This document shows positions 24,034 to 35,184 of a stretch of DNA of 64,000 nt, one piece after another. Position 1 is the stretch's first letter. Every line of letters begins with the position of its first letter. The DNA is from Paenibacillus ottowii (GTDB lineage: Bacteria; Bacillota; Bacilli; Paenibacillales; Paenibacillaceae). Both the position numbers and the translations under genes were made by a program. The notes beneath the pieces are model-generated. The model was not told the DNA's origin. It was given only the letters and a program-made list of their open reading frames with translations, and did not search any database. The stretch lies in the NCBI RefSeq assembly GCF_006874425.1, contig NZ_VIJZ01000004.1:581547-645546 (forward strand), given 5' to 3'.

Positions 24034-25170
24034 ATGATAAAATCAGAAGCATGGCTGGAGCAATCATGGGAGCTGGCATTGGATAAAACGCATGCCTTGG
24101 CGGAAAGACTGGGGGACGCCTTTCCACATGTTGCAGAGGGTGGACGTTATGATAATTGTGAGGAAGCGTGGTGGACAGCAGGCTTTTATCCCGGCCTGTT
24201 ATGGCTGGCCCACCGGGCACGTCCTGACGGGGAGACCGCCAAAATTGCACAACGCTGCGAGGCCCGATTGGAAAAAATACTTTACAATAGTGAAGCTGTA
24301 GATCATGATCTTGGCTTTATCTGGCTGCTCAGCGGTGTGGCCGCCTATCGGTTGACTGGAGACTCAGAGTCCAGAAGACGGGGATTGTTGGCTGCTAATT
24401 TGCTGGCGGCCCGTTTTAACGTGAATGGCCGCTTTATTCGCGCGTGGAACTTCCATTCAAAAGACATGGACACACGAGGTGTTGCGATTATAGACAGTAT
24501 GATGAATTTACCCTTGCTCTATTGGGCTTCAGAGGAAAGCAGAGATCCACGCTTTGCTGCTCTTGCTGTTCAGCATGCAGATACCGTGGCACGTGAGTTC
24601 GTTCGTTCGGACGGCTCCATCGCGCATGTGATTGAGTTCGATCCGGCGATTGGAAAAAAGGTCGCTGAGCATGGCGGACAGGGATTTGCTCCCGGTTCCG
24701 CCTGGGCACGCGGCACGTCTTGGGCCCTGTACGGTTTTACGCTGTCATACGGGTACACGCGCGATCCGCGTTATTTAAAGGTGGCCGAGAACACGGCTGA
24801 CTTTTTCCTATCCCAGTTGGGCGACGCTTGCCTGCCTGTGTGGGATTTTAGAGCCGAGGAAGGGCACCGCGAAGCATGGGATTCGTCAGCTGCGGCCATT
24901 GCCGCCAGTGGTTTGCTGGAACTGGCAAAATATTCGGCACGTGCAGAGCAATTTACAAAAGCTGCAGAATCCATCCTCAAAGGTTTGCATCATACGTGTA
25001 CGTCATGGGGCGAAGAACATGAGGGATTGCTGATGAACGGAACCGTACATTATCCTGAGCAAAGACACATCAATGTGCCTATTATCTACGGCGATTACTT
25101 CTTTGTCGAAGCATTGGCAAAGCTGCGTGGTGAGGAAGGTTTGTTTAGTGTTGAAAAGCGAGAAGCATAG
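24034..25170 (+). CDS. Unsaturated uronyl hydrolase, glycoside hydrolase family 88
   Basis: A 378-residue cytoplasmic enzyme that removes 4,5-unsaturated glucuronyl residues left by polysaccharide lyases. The alpha6/alpha6 barrel pattern is clear, and the two catalytic aspartates of GH88 correspond to D92 (HDLGFIW) and D154 (AIIDSMMN). Other family stretches are YDNCEEAWWTAGFYPGLLWL near 39-58, GSAWARGTSWALYGF near 230 and HYPEQRHINVPIIYGDYFF near the C-terminus. The start is ATG 24034 after GGAGGGGGA. It is the last gene of the cre-controlled operon and acts after the heparinase-like lyase. Confidence 0.93.
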   Translation: MIKSEAWLEQSWELALDKTHALAERLGDAFPHVAEGGRYDNCEEAWWTAGFYPGLLWLAHRARPDGETAKIAQRCEARLEKILYNSEAVDHDLGFIWLLSGVAAYRLTGDSESRRRGLLAANLLAARFNVNGRFIRAWNFHSKDMDTRGVAIIDSMMNLPLLYWASEESRDPRFAALAVQHADTVAREFVRSDGSIAHVIEFDPAIGKKVAEHGGQGFAPGSAWARGTSWALYGFTLSYGYTRDPRYLKVAENTADFFLSQLGDACLPVWDFRAEEGHREAWDSSAAAIAASGLLELAKYSARAEQFTKAAESILKGLHHTCTSWGEEHEGLLMNGTVHYPEQRHINVPIIYGDYFFVEALAKLRGEEGLFSVEKREA

Positions 25171-25242
25171 TGAGTCAGATGGGCAGGACAACCCTATTTC
25201 CAATCGGGTTGTCGCTTGTCAAATGCACAGAATGAATAATAA

Positions 25243-25287
25243 GCAGCGTATGTGTAATCTCGTTTACGCATACGCTGTGTTTTTTTA
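25243..25287 (+). terminator. Terminator of the uronate-saccharide operon
   Basis: CAGCGTATGTGTAA pairs with TTTACGCATACGCTG, followed by TGTTTTTTT. A second short hairpin, GACAACCC/GGGTTGTC, lies just before at 25187-25213. The rest of 25288-25479 shows nothing I can interpret. Confidence 0.85.
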
Positions 25288-25479
25288 GCGTGTGAAAAAG
25301 ACTCAATTTAATTAGATGCCAAAGTACTACATATAGGTAGATAAAGAACCCCAGCGGTATTAATTTCTAGTCCGAACAGATGAATAGCATAGTATATGAG
25401 CTCTTTATTTCTATTAAAATTTTCATTTTGATGCATGAAAATAGGTCCTTTTACTTGTTTATGAGTGTTTATTCGTAAA

Positions 25480-25508
25480 TTGACAATTTAGGGAAGTGAG
25501 CCTATGAT
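25480..25508 (+). promoter_or_regulatory. Sigma-A promoter for the RDD gene
   Basis: TTGACA (25480-25485) and TATGAT (25503-25508) are 17 bases apart. Confidence 0.75.
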
Positions 25509-25565
25509 ATCTCCTTGGTAAAGGAATAAAATGGATTTTAACGAATGTAAAGGAGTTACATCATT

Positions 25566-26084
25566 ATGACAGCAACAAGTGATAGCGTAAGAAAGATTTA
25601 CGGAGGATTTTGGGTAAGAACGGCAGCGTTTATCATTGATCTGATCATTGTCTTTGCCATAATTCTTTTAGTTGGGGGGACATTTTCCGTAATTCCAGTT
25701 CTTCTGGATATAGAGGAGACGGGTTTCATACTAGAATTTTTAATATGGATGCCGCTGATTCTTTGGCTTGTGCTACCATGGCTATATTGTGTTTTTTTGG
25801 AATCATCGAAAGTACAGGCTACGCCAGGGAAGCTTGTGTTTTCTCTAGTTGTAGTTAACAGCAAAGGAAACCGCCTAGGATTCTTACACGCGTCCGGACG
25901 GTACTGGATTAAAGTCATTTCTTTTATTCTTATTCATATTATTTACATTGTGGTTGCTTTTACGGCGAAAAAACAAGGAGTGCACGATTTATGTGCCAAT
26001 ACATTGGTTGTAAATAAAAAAGAGTTGCGACGATATGAGCAGGACTCGCCCTTGCAACCAGTGGCTTCTAATATCACGAATTAA
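25566..26084 (+). CDS. RDD-family membrane protein
   Basis: A 172-residue membrane protein with three hydrophobic segments (about 17-40, 55-76, 115-135). The family's name-giving residues are present: Arg in GGFWVRTAAFIIDLII, followed by Asp at the membrane border, and Gln/Thr-Pro-Gly-Lys in QATPGKLVFSLVVV. The role of RDD proteins is mostly unknown; some are involved in sodium or compatible-solute handling. It is a single gene between its own promoter and a terminator; RBS AAAGGAG. Confidence 0.82.
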   Translation: MTATSDSVRKIYGGFWVRTAAFIIDLIIVFAIILLVGGTFSVIPVLLDIEETGFILEFLIWMPLILWLVLPWLYCVFLESSKVQATPGKLVFSLVVVNSKGNRLGFLHASGRYWIKVISFILIHIIYIVVAFTAKKQGVHDLCANTLVVNKKELRRYEQDSPLQPVASNITN

Positions 26085-26186
26085 GGGAAATGTCGTCGCA
26101 GAAGAGGGAATATTATGTAATATAAAGTGAATAATAAAAAAACGATGCTGGAACAAATTCCAGATTTGATGCAGCAAAAGTGAAAA

Positions 26187-26226
26187 AGAAACCAGCCAAT
26201 GCCTAAAAGCATTCGCTGGTTTCTTT
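26187..26226 (+). terminator. Intrinsic terminator after the RDD gene
   Basis: AGAAACCAGC (26187-26196) pairs with GCTGGTTTCT (26215-26224), then TTGTTTT. Confidence 0.85.
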
Positions 26227-26322
26227 GTTTTCTCATTATGTCATGAAAAAATTCCATTGTGACAAAATAAAAAATGTAAGTTATTCTTACAGTTTACATG
26301 TTCTTTTTAGCTTGTTTTGCGT

Positions 26323-26328
26323 TATAAT
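26323..26328 (+). promoter_or_regulatory. -10 box before the helicase gene
   Basis: A perfect TATAAT without a convincing -35 at the right spacing (TTTACA at 26293 is too far). The message would start near 26335, about 35 bases before the TTG start. Confidence 0.4.
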
Positions 26329-26369
26329 GAAAGGATGCACATTATGAACGAATTGGAGGCACAGCCCGA

Positions 26370-28337
26370 TTGACTACTTATCCTTTTGCCTTTGATCCGT
26401 CCAAGCCGTTTATTGAGCAGGCAAGTGACTGGATTGCAGATGTATTTTATGAAGTTTTGCCTGAAGTCGGCTTTGAGGTTCGGGATGAACAAATTTATAT
26501 GGCATTTCAGCTGGAACGTGCCTATAAGGAAAAAAAGACCATTTTTGCGGAAGCAGGTGTAGGTACTGGCAAAACGCTGGTATACCTGCTGTACGCTATT
26601 GCGTATGCCCGATATACGAGAAAACCGGCGGTTATCGCCTGTGCGGATGAATCATTGATTGAACAGCTGGTGAAGCCAGAAGGAGATATTGCCAAGCTGG
26701 CACAGCACTTAAGCTTGACGATTGATGCCCGATTGGGGAAGTCGCCGGATCAATATATTTGCCTGAACAAGCTGGACGAGGTGCGAGGCGGGTTGGACGA
26801 GGACGCGGATGTTTTCCGCGATATTTACCAGGGTCTGCCTGATTTTGTTCATTTTCCAGATACGTTACAGTCTTTCACTCCATATGGGAACCGGAAAGAG
26901 TATCCCGATCTAACCGATGGACAGTGGAGCAGACTTGGATGGGATGTATTCCAAGACTGTCTCGTTTGTCATCAGCGGCATCGTTGTGGACAAACATTGT
27001 CTCGTGATCATTACCGCAAAGCGGCAGATCTGGTCATCTGCTCTCATGACTTTTATATGGAGCATGTATGGACCTACGAAGCAAGAAAGCGCGAGGGTCA
27101 GCTGCCGTTGCTGCCGGAGCACAGCTCTGTTGTGTTTGATGAAGGGCATTTGCTGGAGACAGCGGCACAAAATGCGCTTACTTACAAGCTTAAGCACACT
27201 CAATTCGAGTCTATTATTACCCGGTTGTTAGAGGGGGAAGTGCGGGAATCACTGGCGATGACGATCGAAGATGCAATCTCCCAAAGTGAGGTTTTGTTTG
27301 CTGCGCTCGATAAGAACAGTCAGCCAGTACAGGGGTCTAATCGTAAGGAATTTATCCTGAATGAGTCGTTGATTCGGGAGGTGAACCGTTTTGGTGAACT
27401 GATCGGCACGATCGAGGAAGAGCTTGTGTTTGAAAGTGGGTTATTCTCGCTGGATGAGTATCAAGTCAAAATTGTAGAAGAGCATTTGGAAATGATTCAA
27501 ACTGCTTTGGCCTTGTTTAAGCGTCCTGAACTTCTCATTTCATGGGTGACGGAGGATCAGGATGGATTAACGCTTGTGGTTATGCCGAAGATGGTAAAAG
27601 AGATTCTCAAAGAACGAGTATTTGCGCAGCGTATGCCGATCGTATTCTCTTCGGCAACACTTTCCGTGGAGGGCTCATTTGACTATATGGCGCAAAGCCT
27701 GGGCGTTGAAAACCCGCTCACGTTTTCCGTTGCTTCACCTTATGACTACAGTGATCAGATGCAAGCGGCACTGTACCCGCTGCAAGCAGGATATAATCCA
27801 ATCCCGCGAGTGCTGACACTGCTGGAGAAATCACAGGGAAGAGCACTCATTCTGTTTCCTTCTCAGGAGGAACTGACAGCATTCCAAACGGGTCTTGCTG
27901 CTTACCCTGAGGCATCCGCCTATCGTTTTCTGTATGAAGGTTCGGCTGAAATCAGCCATTTGATCTCAACTTTTCAGAATGATGAGGAAAGTGTATTGTG
28001 TGCTGTTACATTATGGGAGGGGTTGGACATCCCTGGACCGTCCCTGTCGCATGTCATCATCTGGTCGTTACCATTTCCTCCAAATGATCCAGTTTTTACA
28101 GCTCTGCGCAAGGATGCAGCAGATCCATTTACTGAGATAGACATGCCCCACATGGCACTTAGGCTCAGACAGGGCATAGGGCGTCTAATCCGCTCGCGTA
28201 GTGATCAGGGCTTGATCTCGATCATGGGTCAGGACTTGACTCGTCCGGAGGTACGCACACAAGTTGAACAACTACTGCCTGCAGGCGTAGAATGCACCGT
28301 AATTGAAGGAAATCCGGAGGGAATAAAGACATGTTGA
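26370..28337 (+). CDS. DinG/XPD-type ATP-dependent DNA helicase
   Basis: A 655-residue superfamily 2 helicase of the DinG/YoaA/XPD group, which unwinds DNA 5' to 3' during repair of replication-blocking damage. Walker A is AGVGTGKT (about 62-69), the DEAH-type box is VVFDEGH near 258, and the C-terminal motif VI is RLRQGIGRLIRSRSDQG. Four cysteines between Walker A and the DEAH-type box (CLNKLDE, then DCLVCHQRHRC) probably hold a 4Fe-4S cluster. There is no N-terminal exonuclease domain, unlike the Bacillus subtilis DinG homologue. Translation starts with TTG at 26370, ten bases after GGAGG; no other start fits the N-terminus. It overlaps the next gene by seven bases. Confidence 0.9.
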   Translation: MTTYPFAFDPSKPFIEQASDWIADVFYEVLPEVGFEVRDEQIYMAFQLERAYKEKKTIFAEAGVGTGKTLVYLLYAIAYARYTRKPAVIACADESLIEQLVKPEGDIAKLAQHLSLTIDARLGKSPDQYICLNKLDEVRGGLDEDADVFRDIYQGLPDFVHFPDTLQSFTPYGNRKEYPDLTDGQWSRLGWDVFQDCLVCHQRHRCGQTLSRDHYRKAADLVICSHDFYMEHVWTYEARKREGQLPLLPEHSSVVFDEGHLLETAAQNALTYKLKHTQFESIITRLLEGEVRESLAMTIEDAISQSEVLFAALDKNSQPVQGSNRKEFILNESLIREVNRFGELIGTIEEELVFESGLFSLDEYQVKIVEEHLEMIQTALALFKRPELLISWVTEDQDGLTLVVMPKMVKEILKERVFAQRMPIVFSSATLSVEGSFDYMAQSLGVENPLTFSVASPYDYSDQMQAALYPLQAGYNPIPRVLTLLEKSQGRALILFPSQEELTAFQTGLAAYPEASAYRFLYEGSAEISHLISTFQNDEESVLCAVTLWEGLDIPGPSLSHVIIWSLPFPPNDPVFTALRKDAADPFTEIDMPHMALRLRQGIGRLIRSRSDQGLISIMGQDLTRPEVRTQVEQLLPAGVECTVIEGNPEGIKTC

Positions 28338-28630
28338 ATTTTACAGCCTATACAGTAGATCAAATTAAAGATGCTTTTGGTATTTTGAGTGGACAGCGTT
28401 ATGAATTTATTATTGAGGTTGAGGTAGAGGAAGACGACGAGCTATACACTGAGAACGGGATATATATCCGTGCTCTTTATTTAGTTGACGAAGAAAAGAC
28501 AGGGCTGCTGAAGTATGAATTGTTTGAAAAAGTAACGGATCGTTACATCGAGCTTGAACTTGAAGATGATGAGCTGCAAGCAGTTGAAAACTTCTGTAAA
28601 GAACATGTACAGGATGAAGCAGTAAGTTAA
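28331..28630 (+). CDS. Small acidic protein, probably DUF6509-type
   Basis: A 99-residue soluble protein, strongly acidic (EVEVEEDDELY and ELELEDDELQ). It begins MLNFTAYTVDQIKDAFGILSGQRYEF, which fits my memory of the DUF6509 family of Bacillales; function unknown. Its start lies inside the 3' end of the helicase gene, preceded by GGAGGG, so the two are translationally coupled. A terminator follows. Confidence 0.65.
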   Translation: MLNFTAYTVDQIKDAFGILSGQRYEFIIEVEVEEDDELYTENGIYIRALYLVDEEKTGLLKYELFEKVTDRYIELELEDDELQAVENFCKEHVQDEAVS

Positions 28631-28687
28631 CAATAAGGACACTTAGCTAATATACTAAATATTGCAACCTATAATGAAGGATATCAA

Positions 28688-28717
28688 GGAGCCTCGGCAT
28701 GATCGGGCTCCTTTTTT
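28688..28717 (+). terminator. Intrinsic terminator
   Basis: GGAGCC (28688-28693) pairs with GGCTCC (28706-28711), then a run of six T. Confidence 0.85.
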
Positions 28718-28745
28718 CTATGCCTAGTGAAAAAAGTTATTTGCT

Positions 28746-29116
28746 CTAACGCAGTCTGTCCCATACATTTACCATAAACAGCATAGAACCCGTCGCGAAC
28801 AATACCCACCCTATATCGACCCACACTCCAGCCTCTGTAATCGCGTAATTTTTACCTATAATCGCCAATATTAACATCGCAGACTGATATTATGTATCCA
28901 AAAGTGGATACGTGCCAGAATCGTAACTGAAAGTGCGGGAAAGACCACATAGATTAGACCTATGAGCCCAAGAGTCGTCCAACCCAGCAGATGGATATGG
29001 GACTGAATAGAAGACAGGCTAGAATCACCTGACACGCCAATGATTACACTAAGCAGCACACCGAGGGCAAAATATACGGCAGCGATCTTTAAACATTGCT
29101 TACCCATCGATGACAT
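28746..29116 (-). pseudogene. Frameshifted small membrane protein, cbb3-oxidase-subunit-I-like fold
   Basis: The first part (29116-28871) encodes 81 residues with three membrane segments and the stretch SHIHLLGWTTLGLIGLIY, similar to small Bacilli membrane proteins related to heme-copper oxidase subunit I. It stops at NISLRC. In the next frame, from about 28880 to a TAG at 28746-28748, a continuation MLILAIIGKNYAITEAG followed by a further hydrophobic segment is found. Adding one C after CTGC (about 28881) would join the two into one protein of about 123 residues (...NISLPMLILA...). So either one base was lost here or there is a sequencing error. RBS AGGAGG lies before ATG 29116. Confidence 0.65.
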
Positions 29117-29206
29117 CCTCCTATGTTAGAAATGGGTATTTTGAGAGATTATTCTCCATCATATCGAGGCAGGATATCTAGGGTGTGGGTGTTGTGGCTG
29201 GTCCAT

Positions 29207-29235
29207 TTGACAAAAGCTTCAAATACACATAAAAT
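29207..29235 (+). promoter_or_regulatory. Sigma-A promoter of the mccAB operon
   Basis: TTGACA (29207-29212) and TAAAAT (29230-29235) are 17 bases apart. The leader of about 120 bases shows no T-box or SAM riboswitch that I can recognise. Confidence 0.75.
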
Positions 29236-29362
29236 CTTATTGCATCAATACTTACCGCATTACTATGTTTTTTTGGAGAAGACAGCGAATTTCTCCGACA
29301 ATGGGCGCTAATTTTTGACCGTTGGTTTATTTTGGATTCGCCATTAAAAGGAGCTTGAAATT

Positions 29363-31418
<2,056 letters not shown>

Positions 31419-31439
31419 AAAATAAGCATAATGATCAAG

Positions 31440-31468
31440 AGAGGTGGCAGAAGCCGCCTCTTTTTTTG
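31440..31468 (+). terminator. Terminator of mccAB
   Basis: AGAGGTGGC pairs with GCCGCCTCT around an AGAA loop, followed by seven T. Confidence 0.9.
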
Positions 31469-31612
31469 TTGTGTGAATTAGCTTCTTTTTTGGAAAGCAC
31501 AGAGGAGTACGCTGAGGCAGTAACGAATAGTTTTATATAGTTCAATTGAATGTTAAACGGAATATAACGCAGCTACGTCTCTGAGGAAACAAAAACCTGG
31601 AGGGGGAATGTT

Positions 31613-34366
31613 ATGAGGTTCACACATCTGGAAAAAGCAACTACGGTGCTGGCGGATCATCCGGTACGTCTGGCGTCTGCTTATGCAGTCGGTCCAGTCG
31701 AGCTTCCGGAAAATTGTGGTGTAGGCAGAGAATGGTCGAGTCATTTTACGCATGAGGAATGGAATTTGGAAAAGGCTTGTGGTGAAGATGGAATCGAGCT
31801 TTCAGCAGGAGGAAGGGCAGCGTGTCGATTGTTGACCGAACTTGATCCTCGAACCTCCGAACTGAATCTAGGCGTTTTTCCGCCTTTGGCTGAACAAGAG
31901 AGACTTTTACTGGTTTCAAATCTACGTTGTATGACAGCACAGGAAGTGATTTTCAGACCGTTTGAAGGAACTGGGCAAATTTGGATAGATGGCATACTGG
32001 TATATGCAGAATCCGGTCCGTTTCGCTTGTATCTGGAGGAAGGCGATCACACAGTAGTTGTCATTGCTGCGTTTATTCCTGATGAGGCCCGCTCTATTCG
32101 TATCAGTGGAAATCAGGTATGCGATGAACCAGATGTGGTAGAACTGCATCGTGAATTTGTAGAGCGTAATATACGTAATCATATGGCTTGGTTAGAGGTT
32201 GAGAAAAGTGCTGGCAGAAAAGGGGAAGACAGCCCGATTTTATTTTATTTGCTGCGTAAGGATCGGATCCTTCTTCCCTCAGATCAAACGTTATGGGTCG
32301 AGGTAACGAATGATGAGGGGATGAGGTTAGATCAGTTTCCAGCCCATTGGGAGCAGGAGCAAAGCTACGCTTGGGATGAGGAGAAGATCGGGAATACGGG
32401 AATGCTGCACTTCACCGTTACCTATCGGGATCATGAAGCCGTAGAGCATCATTTTGTGTATTCGGTACTTGTCCGGCCTTTGTCAGTCGTCGTGGAGAAC
32501 TTGCAGAAAGAGTATGACCAATACATTCAAGCCTGCGCTAAGGATGTCCTTCATTCTGCACAGAAAATACAAATAGAGGGCCTGCTTGAGGAATTAACCA
32601 GGTTAACGGATTTGCCGGAAGATCCTTTTGAAATCTGGGATTCCCGGGGTGTGCGTGAATATATCAAGCTATTAAAACAAATTTTTATACATGGACAGAC
32701 CAAACAGTCACAGCACCCATCGTTACTTCAAAAAGAACACATTTTTTTGACGGCTGACGGCATTGGCGAAGGATTTTTTGTCTCCCGTTTGGACAATAGT
32801 ATGCAACGGTATACAATCCAGCTTCCCAGCAACTACACGGCTGAGCGACGGTATCCTCTGATCGTTCTAATGCCTGGCAAGCGATATGAGCTGGGGCTGC
32901 CGGATTTTCAGAATAGAGGTTTTGGGCGTGAGTGGGAAGAGGAGGCTATATTTGTTACTTTTTCGTGTCGTGGCGTTACGCTGGGCAGTTATATTGGAGA
33001 AGCTGCTTTTTTAGAGGGGCTAGATGTCATACTGCAGGCGTATCAAGTGGATGAAGAACGCATCTATCTGACGGGTTACTCGAACGGTGCATATGCTGCC
33101 TGGGCGATGGCACAGGCTTATCCTTCTCGGTTTGCTGCTATTGCGGTTATCTCAGGGGCGCCACATCCCAAGCATCTGATAAATCTGTTGAATATGCCAA
33201 TATTGGATGTGTGCGGAGATCAGGATTACTTATTTGCCCAAGCTTACACAGCTCCTGTAACCGAGCTTTCATCGAACCATTTTAAAGGTGTGGTGGAGCG
33301 GCAGTCTAATCATTGGGATACGCACGAGTTAAGACTTTTGGACGGCATACTGGGTTGGCTTATGCAATGGAAAAGAGTTGCCGTACCTCAGCGTATTGCT
33401 TACCGGACAGAACGGTCCAGACATAATCGAGCTTACTGGCTGGAATTGATGCGAATGGATGAGAATGAGGAATATGCAGAATTGCACGGAGAAATGAGTT
33501 CCACAGGTGAATTGGATATCGAAGCTGTACACGCCAAAGAATTTGTGATTCATCTCTCACAAGAGGACATGTCTCAAGAACTGGCCCAAGTTCGGATCGG
33601 AGCCCGCATTTTCATGTTGGATTTACGAGAATACAACCGCTTTCGCTTTGTTAAAACACAATCGCACCACCGTCCCTCACCTGAATATCGTTTGATCGCT
33701 GAGCGGGAGGGAGAGAGCAACGAGAGCGCTACCAAAAAAGCGGATGCAGCTAGGGAAATTGGCGGTTCACTAGGCACGGGAAGAAATAATGTAAACCATG
33801 GTATGGGTGTGCTTGGTGTGTATATGGATCGACTTCATATCGTTCTGCCATCCAGCTACGCTACACCAGAGGAAGAACAGGCGATGAAACGAACGGCGAA
33901 CGCCTTGGCTAGCCCGCGGACAGCGACCTGGAACCCGTACATCGGTGTCCATTATCCGGTAGTGTCTTCTAATGATATTTCGGAGAAAGCACTGGCTGAT
34001 AGCAACGTCATTTGTATTACTTCAGGTTTGTCCAGACATGAGCTGCTTCAGAAGTATCGAGCTCATCTTCAAATTACATGTACCGAGGACGGGTATGCAT
34101 GGGGTGATGATTTTACGGCAGGCGAGTACTGTTTGTCATATATTCAGCCTAGCCCATGGTCTGCAAACCAGCAAATGCTTGTCGTAGCGACCAATTCACC
34201 ACGTATGTTGGGCAAAAACCTTTTTATGCGCAGACTGATTATGCCCGGATATTTTAATGGTCTGCACCCGTATTTAAACAAAGAGATTATTGTATATGAT
34301 AGCAAGGGAGTGCGTGCTTTTAACTTTACTTCCATTAGACATGCGCAGCAAAAATTGCAAGGCTAA
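31613..34366 (+). CDS. Large multidomain alpha/beta hydrolase (esterase-like)
   Basis: A 917-residue protein without signal peptide. The middle (about 390-590) is an esterase/PHB-depolymerase-like alpha/beta hydrolase with the nucleophile elbow GYSNG (about 487-491), an acid candidate in DVCGDQD (about 531) and a His candidate in NHWDTHE (about 567). The N-terminal ~170 residues look like a beta-sandwich (GTGQIWIDGILVYAESGPF, as in PA14 or glycosidase ancillary domains). The C-terminal ~300 residues contain another beta/alpha domain of unknown type. The architecture resembles bacterial sugar-ester or peptidase-like hydrolases, but I cannot name a specific family or substrate. The start is ATG 31613 after GGAGGGGG; it is monocistronic. 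Confidence 0.6.
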   Translation: MRFTHLEKATTVLADHPVRLASAYAVGPVELPENCGVGREWSSHFTHEEWNLEKACGEDGIELSAGGRAACRLLTELDPRTSELNLGVFPPLAEQERLLLVSNLRCMTAQEVIFRPFEGTGQIWIDGILVYAESGPFRLYLEEGDHTVVVIAAFIPDEARSIRISGNQVCDEPDVVELHREFVERNIRNHMAWLEVEKSAGRKGEDSPILFYLLRKDRILLPSDQTLWVEVTNDEGMRLDQFPAHWEQEQSYAWDEEKIGNTGMLHFTVTYRDHEAVEHHFVYSVLVRPLSVVVENLQKEYDQYIQACAKDVLHSAQKIQIEGLLEELTRLTDLPEDPFEIWDSRGVREYIKLLKQIFIHGQTKQSQHPSLLQKEHIFLTADGIGEGFFVSRLDNSMQRYTIQLPSNYTAERRYPLIVLMPGKRYELGLPDFQNRGFGREWEEEAIFVTFSCRGVTLGSYIGEAAFLEGLDVILQAYQVDEERIYLTGYSNGAYAAWAMAQAYPSRFAAIAVISGAPHPKHLINLLNMPILDVCGDQDYLFAQAYTAPVTELSSNHFKGVVERQSNHWDTHELRLLDGILGWLMQWKRVAVPQRIAYRTERSRHNRAYWLELMRMDENEEYAELHGEMSSTGELDIEAVHAKEFVIHLSQEDMSQELAQVRIGARIFMLDLREYNRFRFVKTQSHHRPSPEYRLIAEREGESNESATKKADAAREIGGSLGTGRNNVNHGMGVLGVYMDRLHIVLPSSYATPEEEQAMKRTANALASPRTATWNPYIGVHYPVVSSNDISEKALADSNVICITSGLSRHELLQKYRAHLQITCTEDGYAWGDDFTAGEYCLSYIQPSPWSANQQMLVVATNSPRMLGKNLFMRRLIMPGYFNGLHPYLNKEIIVYDSKGVRAFNFTSIRHAQQKLQG

Positions 34367-34416
34367 TAAAGAAGACAGCTAATTAGACACGATAATCCTA
34401 AAATAAAAAAACGTCC

Positions 34417-34466
34417 GGAGTTGGGGAGGGGGACTGATCCCTTAACGTGAGACAAATCAAAACTCC
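34417..34466. repeat. Hairpin with the same core motif as at 19990
   Basis: GGAGTT (34417-34422) pairs with AACTCC (34461-34466). The inside contains GGGGACTGATCCCTTAACGTG, close to GGGGCTGACCCCATAACGTG at 19989-20008. No T-tract follows. It may be a member of a dispersed repeat family or the edge of a decayed element. Confidence 0.4.
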
Positions 34467-34509
34467 TTCAAGAGAGCTCAACCATGTCGAGATATGGAAG
34501 TAGCCTTGT

Positions 34510-34653
34510 GCGTCCAACTTTATTGACAAAGCTAAAAAATGTGAATATCATCATAAACGTTTTGAATCCTTCTTCTGTCCAGGGGAAGGCACATTAAGTG
34601 CACAGGAAAAGATTAATCTAGTCATGCAATCTATTAATATTATTATAAGATAG
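34510..34653 (+). pseudogene. Possible gene remnant upstream of the SDR pseudogene
   Basis: A frame with no ATG start reads ASNFIDKAKKCEYHHKRFES, then on through FFCPGEGTLSAQEK to a TAG. Its composition looks protein-like, but a TAG in the same frame lies just upstream, so if coding it is a fragment. No family is recognised. Confidence 0.25.
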
Positions 34654-34705
34654 TTTTTGATCTATTTAGAGAGCAAATGCTCACTCTCCGAAGGGGGAAA
34701 ACATA

Positions 34706-35144
34706 ATGGGAAATTCATTTGAAAACAAGTCGGTTATTGTAACTGGTCCGAGTAAGGGGATTGGTAAAGGAATCGCCAAAGTCTTTGCTGAAAAGGGAGC
34801 TAAAGTAGCCATTATTTCTCGTAACCTTGATGAGGCCGAGATATGCGCTGCCGAAATCAGAGCATCCGGTGGATACGCGCAAGGCTTTAGAGGTGATGTC
34901 ACGGATCGATCTTCTATGGAAATGATGGCACATTCAGTATCGGTGGCCTTTAGCGGCATTGATGTGTTGTGTGCTAACTTTTATTCGCAGTGCAGCGCTT
35001 GAGTTAGCTCCGTTTGGTATTACAATCAATGCGATCATGCCCGGTAATACAATGACTGAAATGATAGAAATCTTCCCAGAGGCTGGCTTCATCACGGGAC
35101 AAACAATTATTATCGACGGAGGACAGAGCTTGCCTGAATCCTAA
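34706..35144 (+). pseudogene. Decayed short-chain dehydrogenase/reductase (SDR) gene with internal deletions
   Basis: The first 90 residues are a normal SDR N-terminus: the NAD(P) loop TGPSKGIGKGIA (about 13-24) and DVTDRSSME. At about 34975 the frame breaks just where NAG and the catalytic Ser-Tyr-Lys region should follow; that whole segment is missing. The sequence resumes at about 34983 with [21 protein letters not shown], then jumps from EMIEIFPE directly to [15 protein letters not shown], missing some 40 more residues. An intact SDR has about 250 residues; only about 150 remain, in two frames. The enzyme cannot be active. RBS GAAGGGGGA and ATG 34706 remain. Confidence 0.85.
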
Positions 35145-35184
35145 TAAAAACAAGTTTGTACCAAGAGGAATAAAATGAATCCTT

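Noticed and set aside
29123..29311. Small plus-strand ORF of 62 codons before mccA
   Set aside because: It runs across the mccA promoter, has no ribosome site and no protein-like pattern.
29236..29362. T-box or SAM riboswitch before mccA
   Set aside because: The leader is short and has neither the T-box sequence nor a terminator hairpin.
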